Shown one piece after another: positions 1 through 4,844 of a stretch of 9,714 nt of DNA (position 1 is its first letter; every line of letters starts with the position of its first letter). The position numbers and the translations under genes were made by a program. This stretch comes from Candidatus Aenigmatarchaeota archaeon. GTDB lineage: Archaea; Aenigmatarchaeota; Aenigmatarchaeia; CG10238-14. The DNA lies in NCBI GenBank assembly GCA_017610225.1, contig JAFCCM010000075.1, positions 1 to 9,714 on the forward strand, written 5' to 3'. The notes beneath the pieces are model-generated. The model did no database searches. It saw only the letters and a list, made by a program, of their open reading frames with translations, and had not been told where the DNA came from.

Positions 1-683
1 GGAATACCATATTTTTTGGTTACTTCTCCAAGATGTTTAATAAATTTTTGGCTGGCTGGAATATATCCTCCTTCCCCTTGAACAGGCTCGACTAGGACAT
101 AAGCAAGCTCAGGATTATTTTCAACTAATCTATCAATATCATAAATATTAGAGTCATCATCTTTTGAGCAAAAGTTTATTCTTTCAGTATCAATTTCAGG
201 ATAATTCTTTTTTTGAACAGGTTTACTAAATGTGTGAGATAACGATCCTAAAGTTCTGCCGTGAAATCCTCCTGTGCAAGATACACCAGGTATGGGTCCT
301 CTTTTTCTGAAAGCAAATTTCATTGCATTCTCTACAGATTCTGTTCCTGTGCTTGTTAAGAAGACTTTTCTGAGATTTTTTGGAGTTATTTTGACTAGTT
401 TTTCTGCTAAATTAGCATGTTCTTCTGAGTAAAAGTCCTGACCAGCAATCTTATGAGCACCTAATTTAGAGTATTTTTCAAGTGTTTCCATTATTTCTGG
501 ATGAGCATAACCGACATTGCAACTCGAAACATTTGCATTAAAGTCAAGATACCATTTACCGTCAACATCCTGAATATAACAACCTTTTCCTGACTTGATG
601 GTTAATGGATAAGCGAATGTACTTTTAACACAGTATTTCTGGATTTTTTTAATTATTTTTTTGGATTTAGAAAATGGTTTCAT
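1..683 (-). CDS. Class III PLP-dependent aminotransferase, N-terminal part (gene runs off left edge)
   Basis: I translated 227 codons from the ATG at 683-681 to the window edge with no stop. The family is fold-type I, class III aminotransferases (acetylornithine, ornithine and 4-aminobutyrate aminotransferases, and related archaeal racemases), which move an amino group using pyridoxal phosphate. Visible landmarks are the PLP-phosphate loop STGTES (residues 111-116) followed by VENAMKFA, the cofactor-stacking FHGRT (140-144), and VEPVQGEGG (198-206), which holds the substrate-side glutamate. The catalytic lysine and C-terminal domain lie outside the window, so the substrate cannot be assigned. 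The start fits because the homologous region GCYIQDVDGKWYLDFN begins near residue 34, as is normal. No clear Shine-Dalgarno precedes it. A weak TATA-like stretch on the minus strand lies around 737-750. The gene is divergent from the restriction-enzyme stub. The class is certain; the exact enzyme is not. Confidence 0.9.
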   Translation of the reverse strand, partial: MKPFSKSKKIIKKIQKYCVKSTFAYPLTIKSGKGCYIQDVDGKWYLDFNANVSSCNVGYAHPEIMETLEKYSKLGAHKIAGQDFYSEEHANLAEKLVKITPKNLRKVFLTSTGTESVENAMKFAFRKRGPIPGVSCTGGFHGRTLGSLSHTFSKPVQKKNYPEIDTERINFCSKDDDSNIYDIDRLVENNPELAYVLVEPVQGEGGYIPASQKFIKHLGEVTKKYGI

Positions 684-735
684 GATTAATGTTTGGTTTG
701 ATAGAAGAAAAAGTTAATGGAGTTGTTTCTAAAGA

Positions 736-1107
736 TTGAATATAATAATATTAGTATATTCCAACAATTCATCATTATTCTACCTATTTTGGTCAACTTA
801 TGGAAATTTAAGGGATTTAAAATCAGGAAACCTTAAGAAATTCCCTATTCCCAAAGAAAGAATATTAGTTGAAAACAGAGACCAGATCAAAAAAATCAAA
901 GAAAAATTAATGAAATGTCTATCACAATCCTTCATTAAAGATAAAGGAAGAGTTGGGGAATTTGATGTAGGAATGTGCAAGGATGTGATTGACAAGGTAG
1001 ATGATTTCTTATGCCCTCTCTATGGACTTACAAAGGAAGAAATTGAGTTTGTTAAAAACTATGACAGTCACATTAGAAAGGATAAATCAAATGTTAAACA
1101 TAACTGA
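736..1107 (+). pseudogene. C-terminal remnant of a type IIG (Eco57I/TaqI-like) restriction-methylase
   Basis: The 123-residue frame reads like the tail of fused N6-adenine methylase/restriction enzymes. An NSSLFYLFWSTYG-type segment (about residues 11-23) leads into RDLKSGNLKKFPIPK (26-40), which matches the family pattern in the target-recognition domain. After a helical stretch comes the usual end, IDKVDDFLCPLYGLTKEEIEFVKNYD (85-110). Complete enzymes of this family are usually several hundred to over a thousand residues. Here the methylase motifs (an NPPY-type motif and the SAM site) are absent, and an in-frame stop TAA sits at 730-732, directly before the TTG start at 736. The natural reading is a 5'-deleted relic. 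The surviving tail is well kept and has no internal stop, so loss may be recent, or the stub may still be translated. The upstream sequence is the divergent aminotransferase leader and holds no trace of the missing part. The family call comes from motif recall, not a search. Confidence 0.7.
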
Positions 1108-1114
1108 TGATTAA

Positions 1115-1414
1115 ATGAATGAATTCAAAATAACAAAAGTGGGAGAAAAGGGCAAACCAAGAGTGATGAAAATCCTAGATGGGTTCGGACCATTTGCCTG
1201 TTTGAAATGCGATGCCAAAAATGGATTAAATTCAAGTTTTTTCTTTGTCAATAAAAATATCAAAACAATTGAAGATGAAGAAATAATCAGAAATATAATG
1301 AAAAAACGATTCAACATTGAAAGTTATGGTGTATTTTACACTGGTAGAAAAACTATTTTGACTGTCGCACAATGTCAAAAATGCGGATCTCACGAGATAT
1401 TTTGGGATTATTAG
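1115..1414 (+). CDS. Small protein with two CxxC pairs (zinc-ribbon-like), unknown function
   Basis: This 99-residue protein is not one I recognise. It carries two CxxC pairs, C29-x2-C32 (CLKC) and C87-x2-C90 (CQKCG), separated by about 55 residues with a predicted alpha/beta middle (ITKVGEKGKPRVMKILDGFGPF at the N-terminus, a helix near 53-65). Four cysteines in two knuckles, the second followed by glycine, is typical of a structural zinc site. There is no signal peptide or membrane segment. The ATG at 1115 lies 7 bases after the stop of the restriction-enzyme remnant, so the two could be co-transcribed. It has no good Shine-Dalgarno (only TGATGA nearby). Whether it was once an accessory to the restriction system or is unrelated cannot be told. 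It reads as intact. The gene call is fairly secure; the function is open. Confidence 0.65.
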   Translation: MNEFKITKVGEKGKPRVMKILDGFGPFACLKCDAKNGLNSSFFFVNKNIKTIEDEEIIRNIMKKRFNIESYGVFYTGRKTILTVAQCQKCGSHEIFWDY

Positions 1415-1430
1415 AAGTCATCATTAACAT

Positions 1431-1438
1431 ATTTATAC
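1431..1438 (+). promoter_or_regulatory. TATA box for the Cys-rich peptide transcription unit
   Basis: ATTTATAC sits in an AT-rich context just after the preceding gene ends at 1414. A start site about 25 bp downstream would fall near 1460, inside the palindrome at 1454-1468 and before the Shine-Dalgarno at 1482. Its position is consistent with an archaeal TATA box. No transcript evidence is available. Confidence 0.55.
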
Positions 1439-1453
1439 TAAAATACCCAATAA

Positions 1454-1468
1454 TATAACACTGTTATA
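1454..1468. promoter_or_regulatory. Perfect 15-bp dyad at the predicted transcription start (possible operator)
   Basis: TATAACACTGTTATA is a perfect inverted repeat: 7-bp arms TATAACA and TGTTATA around one central base. It covers the start site predicted from the TATA box at 1431-1438. A dyad there is the usual layout for a dimeric repressor that blocks transcription. Because it is AT-rich, chance occurrence is possible. The regulator is not identified. Confidence 0.45.
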
Positions 1469-1481
1469 ATTCTGAATATTT

Positions 1482-1489
1482 GGAGGTGA
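1482..1489 (+). promoter_or_regulatory. Strong Shine-Dalgarno (GGAGGTGA) without a standard start codon at normal spacing
   Basis: GGAGGTGA is the best ribosome-binding match in the window. At usual spacing it is followed by ACG (1495-1497), which opens a 14-codon frame that reads KTDWVIRLLPRK after the first codon and ends with TGA at 1534-1536. No ATG, GTG or TTG lies within 15 bases; a TTG at 1506 is too far for normal use. The frame may use a rare start, may have lost an ATG by a single change, or may act as a leader that delivers ribosomes to the ATG at 1541, only 4 bases after its stop. Confidence 0.5.
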
Positions 1490-1540
1490 ATTATACGAAA
1501 ACAGATTGGGTAATAAGACTTTTACCAAGAAAATGATAAT

Positions 1541-1591
1541 ATGTGTAAATGTGTATTTTGTAGATGCAATCAATGTGATTGTGGTGGATGA
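1541..1591 (+). CDS. 16-residue Cys-rich micropeptide with three evenly spaced CxC motifs (metallothionein-like)
   Basis: The frame encodes MCKCVFCRCNQCDCGG. Six of 16 residues are cysteine, in the exact pattern CxC-xx-CxC-xx-CxC. Regular CxC repeats are the signature of metallothioneins, which bind Cu(I), Zn or Cd through thiolate clusters; the shortest well-known fungal copper metallothionein is about 25 residues. The context supports a gene: an upstream TATA box (1431), a dyad at the start site, a strong Shine-Dalgarno (1482) and a T-rich stop signal (1595-1604) enclose it as a short unit. Against it, the strong Shine-Dalgarno is about 50 bases away and only a weak TGAT lies before the ATG, so translation may rely on re-initiation after the preceding 14-codon frame. 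An overlapping frame starting with TTG at 1506 (37 residues, ending at 1619) reads through the same bases and is less peptide-like. The metal role is inference. Confidence 0.45.
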   Translation: MCKCVFCRCNQCDCGG

Positions 1592-1594
1592 TTG

Positions 1595-1604
1595 TTTCTT
1601 TTTT
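1595..1604 (+). terminator. T-rich tract after the Cys-rich peptide
   Basis: TTTCTTTTTT begins 3 bases after the micropeptide stop. Archaeal RNA polymerase can terminate at oligo-T runs without a hairpin, so this would close the short unit. The same tract merges into the TTTTAAATC that may be the TATA box of the next gene, so it could also be simply promoter sequence. Confidence 0.35.
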
Positions 1605-1609
1605 AAATC
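1599..1609 (+). promoter_or_regulatory. TATA-like element before the membrane winged-helix gene
   Basis: CTTTTTTAAAT is centred about 33 bp before the ATG at 1638. A start near 1630 would leave a leader of about 8 bases containing GTGAG, a reasonable partial Shine-Dalgarno. This suggests the downstream genes have their own promoter. Confidence 0.4.
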
Positions 1610-1637
1610 AAAATATTAATATAATAATTGTGAGATT

Positions 1638-2018
1638 ATGAAGAAGAAAAACTCTCTTGATTGGCTTGATATAATAGTATACGGATCAATAGCAGGAATA
1701 ATATTGTGGTTTATTCTTAAATCTCTCGGTGTTATAAAAAGTCCAGTTTTTTTAGAATTATTACCCCTAGGTTTAGTTGGTATTGTACTCCTCGGAATCT
1801 ACAACAGAACTGAAAGAATTGATGAAAAATTTTCTGGAAAACCTATAATTAAATATAGAAAAATGACAAAGATAAAAGCAAAAAAAGAAATTGAAAAATA
1901 TCTTGAGCACAAGAAAGAGAAAGTTTGGATTGAAGACGTAATTAATGATCTGAAAATTGAACCTGAGATTGTGGTCAAAGTAATAAGAGATTTAGGAAGG
2001 GAAGGAAAAATCAAATGA
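1638..2018 (+). CDS. Membrane-anchored winged-helix-like protein, unknown function
   Basis: The protein has 126 residues. Two hydrophobic segments (about 10-30 and 36-54) would place it in the membrane as a hairpin. A basic linker (57-77, rich in K and R) leads to a C-terminal domain (78-126) with the look of a winged helix: one helix (KKEIEKYLEHKKE), then VWIEDVINDLKIEPEIVVKVIRDLGREGKIK, resembling a helix-turn-helix with recognition helix and wing start. If so, it would be a membrane-tethered DNA- or RNA-binding protein, a class known in archaea and bacteria for one-component sensing. It has no recognisable sensor domain. The ATG is preceded by TGTGAGATT. The last codons overlap the start of the next gene by 4 bases (ATGA), so the two are translated together. 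I cannot name a family. The topology and domain calls are from residue patterns only. Confidence 0.65.
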   Translation: MKKKNSLDWLDIIVYGSIAGIILWFILKSLGVIKSPVFLELLPLGLVGIVLLGIYNRTERIDEKFSGKPIIKYRKMTKIKAKKEIEKYLEHKKEKVWIEDVINDLKIEPEIVVKVIRDLGREGKIK

Positions 2019-2206
2019 TACACAAAGAACTTGGTGAAGAAATACAAGGAGAGAAGATAATTTTAGAAGCAGGTCATATAGAAATCAAGCGACAAAAAAT
2101 TAGAAGAGCACAAGGTCATCGAGGTAAAAGAGCAGTAGGAAAAATACATGCAATGGCATTTATAGATAAACCATTTTCCTATTATAAAACCAGACCAATT
2201 AAATAA
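2015..2206 (+). CDS. Small basic protein translationally coupled to the membrane winged-helix gene
   Basis: This 63-residue protein is rich in K, R and H (for example IEIKRQKIRRAQGHRGKRAVGK, residues about 23-44). It has no membrane segment, cysteine pair or motif I recognise. Its ATG overlaps the stop of the preceding gene as ATGA, and a purine-rich GGAAGGGAAGG just before (about 1996-2006) can serve as ribosome site. Tight overlap suggests a paired function with the membrane winged-helix protein, perhaps as partner or nucleic-acid binder, but that is only context. The reading frame is short, so the call depends largely on the overlap and the ribosome site. Confidence 0.5.
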   Translation: MIHKELGEEIQGEKIILEAGHIEIKRQKIRRAQGHRGKRAVGKIHAMAFIDKPFSYYKTRPIK

Positions 2207-2210
2207 CTTC

Positions 2211-2228
2211 CTAAATAAAAGTTTTAAC
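2211..2228 (+). promoter_or_regulatory. TATA-like region for the P-type ATPase gene
   Basis: TAAATAAAAG and then GTTTTAAC lie 20-30 bp before the ATG at 2246, and no Shine-Dalgarno intervenes. This arrangement fits a leaderless or nearly leaderless transcript. Which of the two AT blocks binds TBP cannot be decided. Confidence 0.4.
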
Positions 2229-2245
2229 ATTAATTAATTCTATCA

Positions 2246-4102
2246 ATGAAAGAAAAACTACTACTAACTCTGTTTGTAATTAGTCTTGTAATAAGTATCC
2301 CTGTAATAGTCCTAGGAATATCTACTCTTGACTATCCATTCATCGCTTTAACATTAACAACAATAATCCAACTAATAACAACTTACTTCATAATTAAAGA
2401 ATCTCTGAAAGATTATAATATAGATTTACTCTTCTTGCTGAGCACAACATCTGTCTATCTGCTGAGTATTTATGGAATGATTGTCGGGGGAAAATCTTAC
2501 TTTCATGTTACAGCCATTTTAATAATCGTCTACTATATCACAAAATTAATCGAAGAAAAAACCCAGAAGGAAATCAAAAAAACTTTCTCTGATCTTTACA
2601 AGTTACTTCCAAAAAAAGTTAGAGTTATAAGAAATAATAAGGAAAAAATAATATCAATTAAAAATATTATTGTTGGAGATGTTGTAATAATCAGTTCTGG
2701 AAAAAAAATTCCTATTGATGGGATAATAATTTCTGGTTCTTCGTTTATAGATGAAAGTTTAATAACCGGCGAGAGTCAAGGAGTAGAAAAAACTAAGGGA
2801 GATAAAGTTATTGCTGGAACAATAATGATTGACGGATTGATAAAAGTTGAAGTCAAGAGAATAGGTGAAGATACTTACTTGTCACAGATAATTGACTTGA
2901 TAGAAAATGTTGAAGAATCCAAATTAAAAAATAAAGAAAAAATTAAAAACCCTTACAAAATTTTTATGACTCTTCTTATTGTATCCTCATTGCTAACATT
3001 TTTCGTATATAATTTTCTTGGATATTCTCATTATCAATCCTTTGAGAGAATGACAACTATACTAGTAATCTCATCAAACGCTTCTCTAGTCCTAGCAACG
3101 CCAATAGCTATAATATTTGCAATAATCACACTGACAAAAAAAGGAATTGTCGTGAAAAATCACAGAAGTATTGAGATGATACCTGAGATAAAAACCTTTG
3201 TATTTGATAAAACTGGAACATTAACTGAAGGTGAAGTAAAAGTAAACAATGTAATAACCTTAAACAATTTTAGTCGCGAGGAGATTATAAAATATTTTTT
3301 GATAGCAGAAAAGAATTCATCTCATACGCTTGCCAAGAGATTATACAGACAATTGAAAAAAAACAAGCGAATACCAGAACCTGATAGTTTCAAAGAATAT
3401 TTTGGAATGGGTGTATATGCTAAATACAAGAATGATAGAATACATGTCGGTGGGAAAAAGTTATTGAAGAAATTTAATATAAAAACTGACGAACTTCCTA
3501 AAGACTTGCAAAATACAATAGTAGTTTGTATCAACAAAAAGCCAGTAGGTTTAATCAAATTTCAAGACATATTAAAAGAATCTTCTAAAGATCTAGTTGA
3601 ATTTCTAGAAAAAAGAAAAACTGAAGTGATTATGCTAACTGGTGACAATAAAAAAACGGCAAGAATAATTGGAAAAGAATTGGGAATAAAAAAAATATTC
3701 TCAGAGATTACCCCAGAAAAAAAACTTGAGATAATTGAGAAATTAAGAGAAAAGGGTAGGTTAGTTATGATTGGGGATGGAATAAATGACGCTCCTTCCC
3801 TTGCTCAAGCAGATGTTGGAATCTCAGTTAACAATGAAGTTGATTTGATTAAAGAATCATCAGATATAGTGCTAGTAAGAAATGATTTACAACTAATACA
3901 AGACTTGGTGAAGGTAAGTGATTATACAAAAACAAAAATCAAGCAAAACCTTTTTTGGACATATTCCTATAATTTTATTGGGGTATTAATCGCTTCAGGA
4001 TTGTTTGCTGGATTGGGTTTATCAGTCGATCCACTAATAGCATGTGCTGCAAGTATCTCAAGTACAATTTCAATAATGATTAATTCATTTTTGTTCAGGT
4101 GA
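2246..4102 (+). CDS. P1B-like P-type ATPase lacking the CPC metal-binding motif
   Basis: This 618-residue membrane pump has all catalytic parts of a P-type ATPase: TGES in the actuator domain (174-177), the phosphorylated aspartate in DKTGT (D321), TGDN (465-468) and GDGIND (510-515). Eight membrane segments are visible (about 5-27, 31-50, 59-81, 86-101, 238-259, 269-294, 569-590, 593-615), the P1B layout. The tail NLFWTYSYNFIG and ISSTISIMIN resembles copper exporters, keeping the YN (575-576) and the last S of the MxxxS-type site (S606). The ion site differs: CPC in membrane segment 6 is replaced by S277-N278-A279 before LVLATP, the methionine of segment 8 is A602, and the nucleotide-domain HP is H360-T361. 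No N-terminal HMA domain is present. It should hydrolyse ATP, but the ion is unknown. The start has no Shine-Dalgarno; TATA-like sequences at 2211-2228 suggest a leaderless message. The stop is followed 4 bases later by the start of a small membrane protein. Confidence 0.92.
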   Translation: MKEKLLLTLFVISLVISIPVIVLGISTLDYPFIALTLTTIIQLITTYFIIKESLKDYNIDLLFLLSTTSVYLLSIYGMIVGGKSYFHVTAILIIVYYITKLIEEKTQKEIKKTFSDLYKLLPKKVRVIRNNKEKIISIKNIIVGDVVIISSGKKIPIDGIIISGSSFIDESLITGESQGVEKTKGDKVIAGTIMIDGLIKVEVKRIGEDTYLSQIIDLIENVEESKLKNKEKIKNPYKIFMTLLIVSSLLTFFVYNFLGYSHYQSFERMTTILVISSNASLVLATPIAIIFAIITLTKKGIVVKNHRSIEMIPEIKTFVFDKTGTLTEGEVKVNNVITLNNFSREEIIKYFLIAEKNSSHTLAKRLYRQLKKNKRIPEPDSFKEYFGMGVYAKYKNDRIHVGGKKLLKKFNIKTDELPKDLQNTIVVCINKKPVGLIKFQDILKESSKDLVEFLEKRKTEVIMLTGDNKKTARIIGKELGIKKIFSEITPEKKLEIIEKLREKGRLVMIGDGINDAPSLAQADVGISVNNEVDLIKESSDIVLVRNDLQLIQDLVKVSDYTKTKIKQNLFWTYSYNFIGVLIASGLFAGLGLSVDPLIACAASISSTISIMINSFLFR

Positions 4103-4106
4103 TATG

Positions 4107-4388
4107 ATGATAAGACAGATGTTAGGAATATTTGATATAATTTGTGCATTGATTTTAATAGCTTCAAGTTTTATGCCAAGTTCTATTATAAGAGTAGTTG
4201 CAACCTATCTGATCATAAAAGGTGTTTTGTTTGGTATACTTCTAGCAATAGGATTTGGTGGATTGAATTTTGTCAGTATTATTGATGGTATTATTGGTGT
4301 GTATTTGCTTCTTGGAATTAGTGTTAATTTTTTTAATGTTGTATTTTTTGTATTTTTAATTCAGAAAGGAGTGTTTAGTTTGTTTTAG
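4107..4388 (+). CDS. Small multi-pass membrane protein coupled to the P-type ATPase
   Basis: About 93 residues, nearly all hydrophobic. Three or four membrane segments are visible (MLGIFDIICALILIASSFM, IRVVATYLIIKGVLFGILLAIGF, FVSIIDGIIGVYLLLGISV and FFNVVFFVFLIQKGV). It has few charged residues and no motif I can name. An ATG also occurs at 4104, but the Shine-Dalgarno AGGTGAT (4097-4103) touches it; the ATG at 4107 has better though still short spacing, so I use it. The ribosome site overlaps the ATPase stop codon (4100-4102), so the two genes are probably translated together. An accessory subunit of the ATPase or an unrelated small membrane protein are both possible. Confidence 0.65.
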   Translation: MIRQMLGIFDIICALILIASSFMPSSIIRVVATYLIIKGVLFGILLAIGFGGLNFVSIIDGIIGVYLLLGISVNFFNVVFFVFLIQKGVFSLF

Positions 4389-4405
4389 TTGAATTTAAAC
4401 TAAAA
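4383..4405 (+). terminator. AT-rich hairpin at the end of the membrane-protein gene
   Basis: TTTTAGTT (4383-4390) and AACTAAAA (4398-4405) form an 8-bp inverted repeat with a 7-base loop, overlapping the TAG stop at 4386-4388. A further copy TTTTAGTTT occurs at 4464-4472, at the end of the convergent gene. These weak AT stems may help separate convergent transcripts, but no clean T-tract follows. Confidence 0.25.
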
Positions 4406-4471
4406 TCAGGTTGACTATTGATAGTAATTGTCTGAACATAGAAAATAATGGGTAATTGAATATTTTTAGTT

Positions 4472-4777
4472 TTAATTTGTAAGGTAATGACTTTCCCCTA
4501 ATTGTCTTCTTACTAAACTCATTGTTTTTTCTACTCTTTTTTCTCTTTCTTCTTCATTTACCAAAGGTAATTCTCTTGATATATATATTGTTAATTCGAC
4601 TCTCTCTCCATCCACTCTTACTTCCAAATATCTTCCTCCACCAATTCCACGTGGGAAAGAACTATATAAGAGTCCTCTTGCTTCTTCAGGCCTCAATGGG
4701 TGAACAAATAATATAACTACCTGTCCTGTTTTAAGTCCTTGGTTATATTCATCTCTAGTCATTACCACTTGTTCCAA
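4472..4777 (-). CDS. Conserved-looking hypothetical protein, 101 residues
   Basis: I do not recognise this protein. It has a beta-rich first half (VVILFVHPLRPEEARGLLYS, then GGRYLEVRVDGERVELTIYISRELP) and a charged C-terminal helix (about residues 73-94, NEEEREKRVEKTMSLVRRQLG). It has no cysteines and no membrane segment. The start appears to be TTG at 4777-4775: on the minus strand GGGTGAGG (about 4787-4780) lies just before it, and a TATA element (4811-4820) about 25 bp further upstream puts the start of transcription near 4790. Alternatives are GTG at 4768 or ATG at 4762. It is downstream of the PIN-ATPase gene on the same strand but seems to have its own promoter. The charged, coherent composition supports coding on this strand rather than the overlapping plus-strand frame. 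Confidence 0.65.
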   Translation of the reverse strand: MEQVVMTRDEYNQGLKTGQVVILFVHPLRPEEARGLLYSSFPRGIGGGRYLEVRVDGERVELTIYISRELPLVNEEEREKRVEKTMSLVRRQLGESHYLTN

Positions 4778-4810
4778 AACCTCACCCTAAAATAATAATG
4801 AGAGAGTTAA

Positions 4811-4820
4811 GATTTAAATC
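4811..4820 (-). promoter_or_regulatory. TATA box for the 101-residue protein (GATTTAAATC)
   Basis: GATTTAAATC is a perfect 10-bp palindrome. Its centre lies about 38 bp before the TTG start at 4777, which leaves a leader of about 13 bases containing the GGGTGAGG ribosome site. Spacing to the predicted start site is normal for archaeal TATA boxes. Confidence 0.5.
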
Positions 4821-4844
4821 AATTTCTATGAAACAGAAAATACT

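Noticed and set aside
798..995. Minus-strand frame opposite the restriction-enzyme remnant
   Set aside because: The plus strand carries recognisable family motifs; the opposite frame has none and no promoter.
1506..1619. 37-codon frame from TTG overlapping the Cys-rich peptide
   Set aside because: The TTG is 16 bases from the Shine-Dalgarno and the product is an unremarkable hydrophobic string; the Cys-rich frame has a far less random pattern. Not fully excluded.
4522..4716. Plus-strand frame of 64 residues within the 101-residue minus gene
   Set aside because: Low-complexity Leu/Phe-rich product typical of reading the opposite strand of a charged coding sequence; no ribosome site or promoter. 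The minus-strand gene has both.
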